Origin: Hermetia illucens
Taxonomy: Eukaryota > Arthropoda > Insecta > Diptera > Stratiomyidae
Assembly (NCBI RefSeq): GCF_905115235.1
Contig: NC_051854.1
Coordinates: 69,307,463 to 69,371,462, forward strand
Reading direction: 5' to 3'
Length of the DNA: 64,000 nt
Shown here: piece after piece, positions 1-11,762 of the stretch
Numbering within the stretch: the stretch's first letter is position 1
Layout: each line of letters opens with the position of its first letter
Program-made: the position numbers and the translations under genes
The notes under the pieces: model-generated
What the model was told of the DNA's origin: nothing
Databases searched by the model: none
What the model saw: the letters and a program-made list of their open reading frames with translations, nothing else

Positions 1-739
1 CTGCTTGTACTTCTATTTGTCTACTAACTAACATTTTTATCATCGAGAAAGCCAGGGTGATTCCGACTTCCTTGCGGGTTAGGGTATCTCGTACCTCTGT
101 ACGATGTGTTGTCGAACGATCCTTCCATGTTGAAAAAAGAACAGTACTACCTTCTTTGTTTCTAAGGCATCCCGTAATACATGCTTCAGTTGATACAAGG
201 CAGTTTCGGTTGACGACGGGAAATGAATTCTAAGAAGTAGATGTATCTTCCTTCTTCAGATAGACAGGAGATATTGCCTTGCCTTTGGCAATAGATTTAT
301 ATATCCTGGATGCTTCTGTGGTTTGTCCTATCCCTTTACACGCTCTAATTAATTTCGATTTCTATAACAGGCGGCGCTCCGATAATAGGACCATTCCAGG
401 CACTAGACTTTGAAGTTTTATGAGTTGACTTAGAGTCTGCTTTTGTAGACGCTATCTATCAATTCTGCAATCAATTGTCACAGAGTACTTACTCTGATTA
501 TTTTGGGCACCATCGCAATATAAATTAGGAAAAGCATCTTGACTCATACATAAAAACCTGAATGAGAATATAATTACTTCCCCCATGCTATCTCTGCATA
601 TATCCGTTGGCAGCAGGGATCAACTTGTAGTTACACTAATCTTTCTTTGAGCATTCACATCTCTGTAGCCATATTGTCACCTACATAGACATTTATTCCT
701 TTCGAGTCTGTTAATCTATAATTTTAAAAAGCTGGGCAT
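1..739. other. unrecognised sequence
   Basis: I see no open frame, terminal repeat or family match that I can defend in these bases. The only structure is ordinary AT-rich sequence with many stops on both strands. It is probably decayed repeat, but that is inference. Confidence 0.3.
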
Positions 740-1040
740 TTAATTATAAATTCTCGTCATCCCATCTGGCAAGATGTCCGTTGGTATCATTCTCGCAATG
801 AACAATAACGCATCCGGTACCTTAGCTTTGTTTTTCTCCAGAATACGGAGTTATCATGCAGGCGTATATTCACATGGGATGCTCTATCGTGAAAACACTA
901 CAGGTGCTATAATCTAATGCTTTACACCCAGGTCTTTACAACACGGACTGCTCGCAAATGCATAATTCAAAATCTTAAACCCGTTTTGCAATCATACTCG
1001 ATGCTAAATTCTCAACATAGCCTCTCATAAGCCTGTATAT
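740..1040 (-). mobile_element. R1-clade LINE fragment (3' RT region)
   Basis: The stretch around 745-830 aligns by eye with 19065-19140 inside the R1-clade copy at 18406-22186: both carry the block around CAAGATGTC followed by GGTATCATTC or GGCATCATTC, on the same strand. It corresponds to the region after the reverse transcriptase palm and is decayed, with no open frame. It is too short to date. Confidence 0.4.
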
Positions 1041-1194
1041 ACATAAGGAATGTGCGAATGAGCGTTGTACTAAAATCATTCCACCGAAGATGCCTGACAA
1101 CAACAGCTGTGAATACTAATCACCGCTAGGGACATTCTTGTTAGGCTATACCTGGTCGAATTTGATTCATTCGATACTACCAAACACCAGGCCA

Positions 1195-2135
1195 CTGTCG
1201 TCGTAGGAGGCGATTTAAAGGGATAGAAATTTGGCAAGCACCCTGCACATTTTGAAACTCTACTCAATAACAATGCCTCGGATAGAGACTGACCTCACGG
1301 AAACGACCTTTTGCTATCCAAAAGGGGCTATGATTAATTTCTTGAGTGCGCGCACCCCCTTGACAACGGCAACGAGGGTCCTTAAAATGATCGTTCTCTC
1401 CAACTTGACTGGAAATTCCGACAATATAAGCTGGATATTCTGAGCCTAAATGGAGAAAGATGTTGGAACTCTGAAGAGTCCACCTCTTCCCACACTTATA
1501 GCAATGTGCTTTTGTAAAAGTCAAGTGGTAGCTGACGCGAATCTGGTGTCGTTTTGCGCGGTGCAGGGGAGGGGAGAAAAATGACATTGTGATCGTGGTG
1601 GGTGACCTGAATGCCAAGGTGGGATCTGATAACATCTTGCCCGGACATGTCATGAGAAGCACGGTCGAAGCACGGCGATCGTAACGATAATGATTGGAGG
1701 ATCGTAAATTCCTACAACTTCCTCCACCGCATCATTGGTGGCACACTGTTCGAGTACAGAGCGTGCCATAAAGTCAGTTGGCTTGACGGTCTTCCCGCAG
1801 TGTTATTCATCGTTGCACCTGCAATTACTGCAGATTTTCTGCTTCCACTCGTAAAAAAGTCTTAGGAATCCCAGACCTTTCCAGAGAGGGATTTGCGAAG
1901 GGGATGATCGTTAAGATTCCAAAAAAAGGCACCTATTTTGAATGTGACAATTGGAAAGGTGTTTGCGTACTCCCTGCCGTCGCGAAGAAAAAAGCTAAAA
2001 TAATCCGGCAAAGCATAAAAAAAACAGCTCGAAAGTTTGATTGGCAGTGAACATGCTGGGTTCTCCGGATCCTCCTACATCAACCATATCAACTTCTTCG
2101 TTCGTTTCGTTCCATTAAGCCAAACTCGTGAACAA
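1195..2135 (+). mobile_element. LINE-B fragment: 5' region, endonuclease and RT pieces
   Basis: The 5' part (1203-1330) matches 27430-27545 and 41270-41350, so all three are copies of one family. The endonuclease motif VVGDLNAKVGSDN lies near 1597-1640 and is followed by a segment ending IIGGTLFEYRACHKVSW near 1725-1785. RT block-1 residues MIVKIPKKGT and DNWKGV lie at 1904-1960, and an AGF motif of the RT fingers lies near 2053. Most of the endonuclease-to-RT linker is missing, so the copy has internal deletions. The reading frame shifts several times. LINE-B is a working name; clade assignment beyond an APE-type LINE is uncertain. Confidence 0.6.
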
Positions 2136-2304
2136 TTGAATGGCAGCATACATGTGTACGCTGTTTATTTTAGCCCACACATAACCAGCCTTTGGCCGGC
2201 TGACTCATGCTACATTGTATGTTTCCGCGTAAAGTCCAGACATAATGCGTTTGTCAAATTCACGATACATTCGTCTCCAAATTTCTTTAACTTAATTTGT
2301 TAAC

Positions 2305-3055
2305 TTGGAGCATCTTATCAGAAGCCCTACACTAGATACATATTTGTTGCTTTTGAGTTCTAACCGTAGCTCTCTTGTAAAGTACATTGTTCATCTGTCT
2401 TCGGAAGCCTTCTGCTTTGCTCCCACAGGAAGTTTTCGTTGTCAACATGGTAGCCTTTTTTGGTTCCTCTGGATCCTGCAGACACTTTGCCCCAAGCCTT
2501 TACGATGGGGGTCAACTTACTCCTTCGTGGTAGAAATAGTAATCGAATCGGGGTGGTCCCCATCTTCTCCCTCAGGCTCAACCTGAGTCCAACCACTACG
2601 TTCTTTTCGATGGGACGTCAGCAATAACAAGGTTTCAGCGAGCACCCCTGTTTGCTTTTTTTGTTTTTCTTTTCATCTATTGCTTGCCCAGGTGTTTCTC
2701 CTCTTTTTCTTATACATTTTCATTTCTAGCCATATCTGCTGGTATAGCACCACCGCCAAAAGAGTAGTTTCACAGCTTGTATTCGTTCTCATTCTCCCGG
2801 GACCTATGGGGCAGCACCCTTATGACTCTCTGGACTTCTAGATTGCTTTCCCACATTGTACTTATCTTTAACAAATTCAGACAGCTCAACAATTTTAACT
2901 CCAAATAAATTGAAGGACAAGGCTACTTTCCTCCTAATTATCCAACCAGGCTGTTTTAGTATTTTATGACTTTTTGGAAAACCTTCTTTCCTGTTTGGTT
3001 CCTCTCTCTCATCCTAGTTTGCCCGAATACCCTGTCTGGTTCACTGTAGAGGTCT
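2305..3055. other. no gene recognised
   Basis: Two opposed open frames of about 80-90 codons overlap at 2305-2596. Neither has a motif I recognise, and each is the antisense of the other. The rest is stop-rich. It may include decayed 5' sequence of the LINE-C copy that starts just downstream. Confidence 0.3.
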
Positions 3056-3059
3056 GTAA

Positions 3060-5636
3060 TACTCTTCGTGAAAAACAGAAAGGTGGTCTGAGGTTCCAAC
3101 GTTCCAGTAACGCCTCTCCAAAAACTCTGATCAAAATGCATATTCCCAATATTCAAATAGCATCGAAGGCTTGCCTGGGCGACGGGAATTCAAACTCTTC
3201 TGGGCACACATCCGCAATTTAAGCTCTTCGCCCACTTCTCGAGCTGTTAATATAAAATTAAATGATCATAATTCTTTTTCCTCTAAATCAGCTTGTGAAA
3301 TTCTTCGGGATCATTTCTCCTCCGTTTTACTCCTAACCATTCCTCTTACCTCTCTTCCAACACATTTGTTTCCTGTTCGGCTAGTGTACCCTCCATTCTT
3401 CTTTCAAATCCTTCTATTGTCGAATTCCTTCTTGAAAACGTCGACGTTAGTGGCGGTTGCGGTCCTGATGCCATCCCGAATCCCTTCCTGTAAAGAGAAC
3501 AGCTCCCTTCCCCTTATTGTCATTTATAATAAGAGCTTGGCCGAAGGTATTTTTCCGGATATATATAAAGAAGCTCGCATTATACCCTTACTCAAACGGT
3601 GGTCATACCTGGGCTACAGCACTGGCACACTAATTAGCACACCTTCATTAATATTTAATATGCTGCATTTTTGGCAAATGTAACATATTCTAATGATTTT
3701 TTTGTGTAGTATACATGTAAACCACTGGAAAATTTCTTATTTTCGGTTTTCATTCGTTTGATAAAAAATCATAGCGGCACGGACTCTCTTTTTGCTTGGC
3801 ATTTTAATTAGCACACCCTATTTTTTACAAAGTTGCCCATAGTAACCGGAAAAGAAAAGATAGCCTTCGTCAGGAGCCATATGGACTCTCCTCTTTCCTT
3901 TTGGGATTCAGTGATTTGCACTGATGAACCAAAGTTTAACTTATGCGCTCCTGATAGCAAAACTTATATGCGACGTTCTCCTAATAAGAAGTTGAATCCT
4001 AGGTACACCAGGAAGTCGGTTCAATTTGATGGCACTAATCTTATGATATGGAGTGGTTTCAGCAAACATGGAGCCGGGCTTATTGTCAAGATCAAAGGGT
4101 AACTTAAAGGTTTGGTCTGACAGAATTTGCTGTCTGAGCACCTTCTATCATTCCTAGAAAGCCTCCCGTTTCAGTTTATTCAAAGGCAACTTTCCAGCAA
4201 GACAACGCGCCATATCATAAGTCGCGATTTGTAAAGCAAGGGTTCAAGGATGAAGCCATTTCAACTGTAGACTGCCCTGCATAAATCCCGGGTTTAAATC
4301 TAACAGAAAATTTATGGGCAGCAATCAGCCGGGGAGTTATGAGACTGAAATCAGCCACTGTGCAACAATTTTGAGCCGTCATCGAGTAGGGGTGAAAGCA
4401 GATTCCGAAGAATGTATGCAAAAAACTTATGGTCTCTATATAACGACGTTGCGTGGTAAATTCAGAAAAACGATATTTAACCAAATATCAAATAAGTAAA
4501 TAACATTTTCATTTATTTCCACGATTTTTGATATTTATTAAATATTTTTCTCTTTTTTCTCTTTTTTCTCTTTTTTTTTCTACCTTTATTTTTATACCAT
4601 ATATTTCCCAAATTAAAAGCAGTTAGAATATCAATAAAAAATGTGCAAATTTTCAACAAAATCAATAAATATTTGCTTGCTACATGTATTTATTCTGTTT
4701 TATAGGTTTTTAGGAGCACACACCAGGGTGTGCTAATTAGCGTGCCATCTTGTATATCCATCCTTTCCGCGTCCTCAAAAATGTTTGAAAGATACATAAA
4801 ATACTGCTTTTCACCTCGTTTCGGTCACTTCATTTTAAAAGACCAGCATGGGTTTCAACGTGGTCGCTCGACTGTGATCAATTTATTGGAATTCACCAAC
4901 TTTGTTGCGAAGTGACTAAATACAAGCAACGACCATACTATCTATACTGACTTTTCCAAAGCTTTCGATTCCATTAACCATTTCTTGCTTCTCACCAAAG
5001 TTTGATCGCATGGATTTTTGACAAGTATTCTCTTCTGGTTAAAATTTTACTTAGATGGTAAAGTAAATTGTGTTTTTTTCAATGGTTACATCTTGTTTCC
5101 ATTTTTTCCCTTATCGGGAGTACCCCAAGCGTTCATCCTCGGTTCCTATTTTCATTTTTCGTGAATGGTCTTCCTTCCCGGTTTACCTGTCCTATCCTTT
5201 TATATGTAGACAATTTTCTGTTGTCGGTTCGCCTACTAATCGGTGCAGCCGTCAGTGAAACCTTGACACATTATTTCGGTGTTTTGGTCGGAGTAGGTTG
5301 CCATTTAATGTGAAGAAGTGCTACTCCTTAGATGGACAGCTCTGTAGGCTCCAAAATTCATTCCCGGGACTCATCGCACAATATTGGCAACATTAATATT
5401 TTTGAGGTTGATTTCGCGGAGTTCTCGTGCTATTTCAACTTCCGTAATATTATGGGTATGGTATTATAACGGTTTGCAGCTTGGCCCTCTGGTTTCATCC
5501 CTACCTACTCACAAAAATAGAGTTGTTGACACTTTGAAGTTTCTTATATTTTCCTTTTACTTTCTATATGCAATTATATGCAATAAGTAATTAGAGTATT
5601 CTCCGTTTATTGTTAATCGAATAAATAAATAAATAC
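3060..5636 (+). mobile_element. Jockey-like LINE-C, split by a Tc1-like insertion
   Basis: RT-type coding sequence lies on both sides of a DNA transposon at 3617-4752. Upstream, the linker FKLFWAHIRNLSSSPTSR and the RT segment SLAEGIFPDIYKEARIIPLLKR lead to the insertion. Downstream, ISILSASSKMFERYI, then DQHGFQRGRSTVINLLEFTN, TDFSKAFDSINH and a GVPQ-like block follow in RT order up to about 5260. The 3' end is an AATAAATAAATAAATA tail ending near 5636, typical of LINE target-primed insertion. Several frameshifts and stops interrupt it and no ORF1 is left in this copy. The block order and the YRPISIL-type motif support a Jockey-superfamily LINE. Confidence 0.7.
3617..4752 (+). mobile_element. 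Tc1-like DNA transposon
   Basis: Terminal inverted repeats are at 3624-3643 (GGCACACTAATTAGCACACC) and 4727-4746 (reverse complement differing at one base). The outer ends continue to flanking TA dinucleotides at 3615-3616 and 4753-4754, the Tc1/mariner target duplication. Inside, a DDE transposase reads plus: TDEPKFNLCAPDSKTYMRRS near 3919-3980, a QQDNAPYHKSR block near 4197-4230, and NLTENLWAA near 4300-4325 supply the D, D and E blocks. The N-terminal DNA-binding domain is missing: the copy goes almost straight from the left terminus into the catalytic half, and stops break it, so it is dead. A third copy of the terminal motif, TAATTAGCACACCCT, lies inside at about 3807-3821, like the inner repeats of IR/DR-type Tc1 elements. 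Confidence 0.85.
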
Positions 5637-5639
5637 AGT

Positions 5640-8200
5640 CAAGGCCTTTTGGAGTCACTTCGACTTGTGTGTGAGGTTGTCCCGAAGGCCCATCTTCTTA
5701 CGCGTTTGTTATGAGTGTTCTAGAAAGCGATGTACTGGGTTTAAACGCTCCTTTCTCTACTATTTTGAAATATTAGATGCCACTATAGTCAAGCTGTCCA
5801 GGGATATCGACAACATTGCCATTTGTAGTAATAAATGGAGAGATATTTTCATGCTTCCTGCCGATGCAGTATATTTCATACCAGTGATTGGCAGAAAGGG
5901 CACTGAATCTGTCATCTGGTCACTCCTGCACATATGTTACTACGTTGATACTCTATGTTTTCTGATGCAACAAAACGCATTTCATCCCATTTTAAATGGG
6001 TATGGGGTAGCTTTTAACAGAGTTACAGAAAATGTATCTGAGGTGCTATGCACGAGGAGACATACCCTCGCCAATGGTTTTCTATCCGGAAAATAAGACA
6101 AGAAAAATTTGATAGTAGGTCCCGGTACCACCAAAACTCGGTCTGGAACGTCTCGAACTTTAGAGATCTGTAAAGATGAAAATTAAGGGTAGTTCATTCG
6201 TTCCCGTCACTTAGGCTAATTGGACTCAATGGGCCCTTACTTCTGCTGATATACGTTGATTGATATTTATAGTAATAAACTCAGTCTTTGTTTAGAGTTA
6301 CTGTCAGTAGATTAATTTGTCTGTAGAGACTAAGTTACAGGTACCATAACAGCTGAGGAAGATGAAGCTGATCAATTTAACTTTCACTCCGGTAATTCTG
6401 ACACCACAATTGGTGACCAAGCGCTGTTCAAATCCATAATAAACCATCTAATAGACTCCGGGGAATAAATTCTCGATCCAGCATCGACCAACTACAGCTC
6501 GCCACCTATCATCTTTTCTAGGACTAAGTGCGAAAACGCTCGCGTAATCTTAAGCCTCTTCACCAACGACGATAATAATAAATGTAATGTAATGTTAGAC
6601 ATTTATCTTATGCTGTTCTTTCGTTACTTCGCGACGAAGGTAAATGCGTGAAGTTATTGGCAATGTATCTTGGGCGCTGTAGCTGCTGTGATACTAGACA
6701 AGGCCTCAAGATACTAGATACACTACGGTTGCGACGCTCCGTTGTGATTGTGTCGAAGAAAGTCATTAGAAACTTATCGGCAGGTTGGAATCTTTCAGAC
6801 AATCCGTAAATGCTTTTAAAGTTATAAATGAGAGAAACTTTTGAGAACAGGAGGATTACGGTAAGTAGTGTCTGTCCGGTGATGATGCCATGTAGCATTA
6901 ATCAGATATTGTACTGTTTTCATTAATGGGTGTTTTGATAGAACTCCGTGGAGAGATCTCGATATAACAGTGCGGATGATATATGGTTGCCAATAGTTTG
7001 TTTTTTGCGTAAAGTGTTTTTCTTGGTTGGGAATAGCGTGAATATCAGATTTTTCAACACGAGGACATCTTGCATACGGCATAATAAAAAACATAGCCAA
7101 TAAGATATATCTACAATATTATATCGATTAGACAAGTACATTTGTCGTTCGCACGTAATTATTTATCCATTATCATTCATACATTCGCCCGTATGTAATT
7201 ATTAATGTTCAAACATGAACAACTGTATTTACACAACTACTTTATTGGTTTGCAAGGAGAGGCTGATAGTGGTATCACGAAACTATCTACAAAATAATAC
7301 TCATTAGAAATTGAAATTATTAGCAGTACAAAATTGGCATCTTCAGAGAAAGTTTCTAATCTTAGGTAGTGGATGGAACTGATGTCAGTTTCTTATTAGG
7401 CTCAATATGTATTTAGCCCTTTCTGTGTTATTCAGTAGCGAATCACGGGGAAATATGAAATCATCTGAACTGAATTGATTGCAAGCCGGCATAGAAAAAA
7501 CCACCCAACTAAATCAAAAACGGTTCAGATACAGATACAGAAAATCAAAGAGCACAATTCCTTCTCGTAATGCACTTTAGAACTGATGCTATAAAAATTT
7601 GAACATCCATACAGAATGACCTACTATAACTTGGTTTATAATAGTATTATTTTTTTCAAACTTTTCAATATTGTGCCTTTTGGGAAAACTTGATTTAGGA
7701 AGATATCGAAATGGAATATATTTCGACTTTACACCATTCCATTGGCACATACCCGGAGACCATTCTGCCCCTGACCACCCTTAGAAGAGATCCAAAGATG
7801 ATTTCTAGGTCTCCCTGAAGTGGTGTTGAGAAAATGCCATCTCCTCCTTCAGTAGAATGAAAGTTTCCTCTGCGCATCTTACTCTATCTACCGAAGATAC
7901 CCCCTTTGCTAGTTTCCAGTTCTCCCCTTTGGCCATTGTCTCGGTGTCAGGCAAAATGCTATTGCCTTCCGCCGTGAGTGAGTTCTGGCCAGTAGATTTT
8001 CTCATTTTCTTTCTTCAGATAGACAGTGTTGGTTGTTCAATCTATTCACAGAATTTTTTCAATCTGTTTCGTTTTGCTTCCCAGATAGCGTTACTGTTGC
8101 CGTTAGTGCCTTTTTGTATAAAGATAGATAGAGACGCTTATCCGATACTGTCAAATTCTTGATCAGCCTGTGCATTAGAGGATTCTGTTACGTTATATCT
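5640..8200. other. long stretch without a recognised gene
   Basis: The longest open frame is 143 codons (5665-6096, plus). It has an ordinary composition with no signal peptide or known motif, and no promoter or splice pattern around it. Other frames of 60-100 codons (for example 6608-6898 and 7805-8005, minus) are also unrecognised. The composition and the flanks suggest decayed transposon sequence. A possible LTR relic inside it is listed separately. Confidence 0.3.
6230..6420 (+). mobile_element. possible LTR/leader relic of a Gypsy-like element
   Basis: The motif ACAATTGGTGACC near 6398-6411 resembles the junction between the end of an LTR and the primer-binding leader in insect Gypsy-like elements. 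No coding part is seen beside it. It is a broken fossil and the call is weak. Confidence 0.2.
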
Positions 8201-8214
8201 GGAACCTCTTATCC

Positions 8215-8535
8215 GCTGCTAGTCATGAATGAAGACGTGTTCCCTATAGTATATATTTCCAGCTCATTGGTAAGGATAAATTAATGAAAATATTCACCAA
8301 TTCGATTGATGTCCATGTTTCTCCAAATTTCATGATGGGCAGTGGCATTGCAACCGGACAGAAGTAGTAGTGCTTTCCTTTCACAGAAACTCGCCAGCCT
8401 AGAAGCTAATATCTGAGGTATGCTGGTGTCTTCCAAGAAGTAGTTCGATGCCAGGACTGCCTCCCGAGTTCTTCCCCCGAATTCCCATGAAACTTGAACA
8501 GCTACGAGGTCTTAGTCAGGAACCCTGAAATACAT
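8215..8535 (-). mobile_element. LOA/Jockey-like LINE-D endonuclease fragment
   Basis: Read on the minus strand, the fragment gives an APE-type endonuclease segment: ASNYFLEDTSIP, then NATAHHEIWRNMDINRIGE, then IGNTSSFMTSS before a near-canonical E-V-x-D-I-T. This matches the middle of the endonuclease of LOA-type LINEs, including the N-A-HH and G-T segments. At least two stops interrupt it and there is no RT beside it. Confidence 0.55.
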
Positions 8536-8599
8536 ATAATAAACCACATTTGCGCTTAAGAATCAAGGAAGCTCTAGGTCTAAAAGTCGTTACCTGGGT

Positions 8600-10108
8600 G
8601 GTGGTAGAGTGCCTTCTACCACTGTGAGAGTAACCTTCCCGAGGAGCGATTTACTTGATCATATCGGTTTTGCCTACACGAGAGTCGAGATCTTCTACTT
8701 CAAACTAAGGTCGTCGCAATGTGTGACAGACCGGGCCACATCAACGAGTTTTGCATGGTCCGAACATCCAGGTGTCTTAATTGTTGTGCAGAAAATTGCT
8801 CAAGAACCTGTGAGGTCAAAAAACGCCTATTGTGTGTCGAAGTCTCTCACAACGCTATGAATAGGAGATGCCCTAAATGGGTAGAATATATCAATGTAAA
8901 AAAATAATTACTATAGCCCACTGCATGGTTCGGATAGCTAGCTCTCTTCCCAGTACAGGGAGCTCCAGTACCAAAAGCACCACTCTGGACTCTAATAGGG
9001 TTGCCAGAGGCTCAGTCAAGTACAGTAATGTTGTAAAGAAGAGAAGTGCGGGCTTAACCCAGCGGAAGGTCCCAGCAACAACACTTCCCAATGTTTTCGA
9101 AACAACGTCCCCTGTCTATGAAAATCTTTTGTACGTTTTAGAAACGAAGTACCAGAGAGAAATTATCAAAAAATATTGATAATGCTCAATAAATCTGTTA
9201 TAAGATCAGATAATCAGGAACTTAAGAGTAAGGTCTCTGACATCGTGAAGACACTAAATCAAACCGATTTGGAATGTGATCACCTAATTTCCCTTAGTAG
9301 AAATGCTTCATTAAATATTAAATAAATAAATTAAACATAGAATATTATGCTAATAGGGACAATTTCGATGTTCTTACCCCGCAAGACACTTATGCTGTTA
9401 ACCATTCTCCCCTCTCAAAGTTTGTTGCAGGTTTTAATCTAATAGGAAAGTTTAGGGAAAACAGTTATGGTGCGTCATTTTGGCGTTCCGCAAATCCATT
9501 CGTTTCGCCAAGTCAACTATGTTTCAAATTACGATATCGACATAGCTGAAACAACCAAACTTACTTCTAATTTCGTGATCGTGTCAGTTTAACTTCCTCC
9601 CAGTATCTCTAACAGAGAGTTCAACACGGCCTTTGGTAGGCTCCTCACTTTTTATGAGTACTACAACAATGTACTCAACACTGGGGATCTTAATGCAAAA
9701 TCCGAAAATCAGGCGGACTACCTCAGTAATGGCAAAGGGATGAGATTAATTTTCTTAATAATGGGATGCCCACTTTCTTCAACACACTGTGTAGGGCTAA
9801 TCAATCGGGCTCGGTTCCAGACATAGCTCCCATGTGGGGATCCCGTCTTATTATTCCTATTAATGTGTTTGCCAAACTGCTTAACCCTAAGATTATGGTT
9901 CGTATCAATAATTTCATTGATGAATTTGAAGTCCATCTAACTGCTATGTCTATTCGGCAGACAAATCTACGTATGCTTGTATTAAGTCTATCCTTGAACA
10001 TTTCGATAGCAAAAGGTAAAGGTCAGCAGGTGTTGGCTGTGGTGCTGGATGTGAAAAAAGGGTATGTGAAGGTTGATCTGGCTACCCTTATCGACATAAT
10101 GTCACTGT
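8600..10108 (+). mobile_element. Jockey-like LINE-C fragment: ORF1 knuckles, endonuclease, start of RT
   Basis: ORF1 zinc-knuckle sequence is readable at 8719-8907: CDRPGHINEFC, then CLNCCAENCSRTC, then HNAMNRRCPKW, the three CCHC-like units of Jockey-type ORF1 proteins. An endonuclease block follows (TGDLNAKSEN near 9682-9710, then GCPLSSTHCV near 9763) and the start of an RT (VLAVVLDVKKGYVKVD at about 10030-10078). The copy is cut off at about 10108 where an opposite-strand LINE-E begins. Frames shift repeatedly. Confidence 0.6.
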
Positions 10109-10112
10109 TTCA

Positions 10113-11515
10113 CTGAGATTGACCCAGCGTATCACGCCACCGTTGTTTAGGCCTGCCTTTTGGACGTTTACCATCGACTTCGATGTTCACACCAATCTTG
10201 GTAAGTGAATTCTCGTTAGCACGAATTGCGTGAGTGTACCATCGAAGACGCCTGTTTCGCAAATTTTCCACGATCGGTACAACCCCATAACGATCGCGGA
10301 TATCCTCATTTCGGATGTGATCAAAACGTGTGACGCCACTAGTCCAACGAAGCATCTTCGTCTTCATTATCTCAAGACGCCGTTCATTGTCTTTTATGGT
10401 CGGCCAACACTCAGAACCATAGAGAGTGACTGGACGGATGACATTGCGGTAAATTTTAGATTTGAGACGTTCGTTGATACGTCGATCACAAAGAATACCA
10501 GTTGTGGAACGCCACTTCATTCAAGTTGCGTTAATGCGTGAAGCAATTTCATAACTCAGTTCTCCATTGGCTGATAGCGTTGACCCGAGGTATTTAAATC
10601 GCTCAGTTCTGGGCAGATCACTACCGCTGACAGTGATTGTGCCTGTTTCATGGGGATCGGTCGTTAAAAATTCAGTTTTGTTTAAATTCAATCTGAGACC
10701 GTGTTGCATGAGGCGATCATTCCATTTTTGGACAAGTTGCTCGAGATCATTTTTGCTATCAGATGCTAGGAAAACATCATCTGCATAAAGCAGTGTTTGG
10801 GGCGGTGGACGTTGGATATCCCGTGTGACGGTGTCCATAACAAGAACAAAGAGGAGTGGTGAGAGGGCGCTTCCTTGATGAGCACCAACAGAGACACGAA
10901 GCGGTTTTGATACACCCGCCATACTTTGAACTTTACTTTTCGGATTGTGATAGAGCAATTGAACCCAGCGCACGAGTTCTTCTGGTACTAAGTGTTGTCG
11001 TAAAGCATACCAGATGAGTTCGTGTGGCACACGGTCAAACGCTTTCTCTAGATCCAGAAATGCAATGTAAAGAGGGCGATGCTTCTCACGGTGTTTCTCC
11101 ATGAGTAACCGCGCAGCGTGTATTGCGTCAGTAGTTCCGCAGTTCTTGACAAATCCGGCTTGATTCACGGCTATTTTAACGATTTTGCGAATACGGTTGT
11201 CAAGAATGCGTTCAAAAATCTTCGTGGTATGGGAAAGTAACCGGATCGGACGGTAATTTGAATATTCTGCTGGACTACCTTTCTTTTTCCATATTGGAAC
11301 AGTGGTACTTTCTTGCCAGTCAGATGGTGTTCTTCCTTCTTGAATAACCCGGTTAAAGAATTCACTGAGCCACAATGTTGGGTCCCAGCTCTTCGCTTTC
11401 CAGAGCTCAGATGCGATGTCGTCAGGTTCTGTTGCTTTCCCCGATTTCATTCTTTTATTGCCTCCTCGACTTCAGTTGCGCTGACGTCATATAAAGTGAA
11501 GGGCGGGATCCATGG
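10113..11515 (-). mobile_element. BovB/RTE-like LINE-E, RT largely readable
   Basis: The RT is readable from 11450 down to 10110, in one frame broken by one stop. Its N-terminal part MKSGKATEPDDIASELW is followed by SNYRPIRLLSHTTKIFERIL, then FLDLEKAFDRVPHELIW (block A), GSALSPLLFVLVMD (block B), LLYADDVFLAS (catalytic YADD near 10770-10790) and FKYLGSTL (thumb). After the TGA at 10521-10523, where the family has Trp, the frame goes on through WRSTTGILCDRRI to a C-terminal region ending near 10112. Just upstream the EEAIK-KMKSG junction carries a one-base frameshift at about 11452. The endonuclease is missing, so the copy is 5'-truncated. A second piece of this family lies at 29885-29995. Confidence 0.8.
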
Positions 11516-11762
11516 AGATGTTTTCCTTTTTTGACTTTTTTAGTTATTTGCATATCAGCATAGATAGACATGGCTTTATATGTAAATGTGCTAATAAGCG
11601 GGTAGCAACCAATATAATAGACATGTGTGTACCTGGTTGCCAGCGATTTTTAATTCAAGTACATAACATATATGTATATATGTTTTTGTGTACCCGGTTA
11701 AATGGACAATGGAAATGGACGAAGATGCGCTAGTTCAATTTATTATAAATTCGCACATATAT

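Noticed and set aside
5665-6096. 143-aa ORF as a gene
   Set aside because: No motif, no splice or promoter context, and ORFs of this size are expected by chance in 64 kb. Left as unrecognised.
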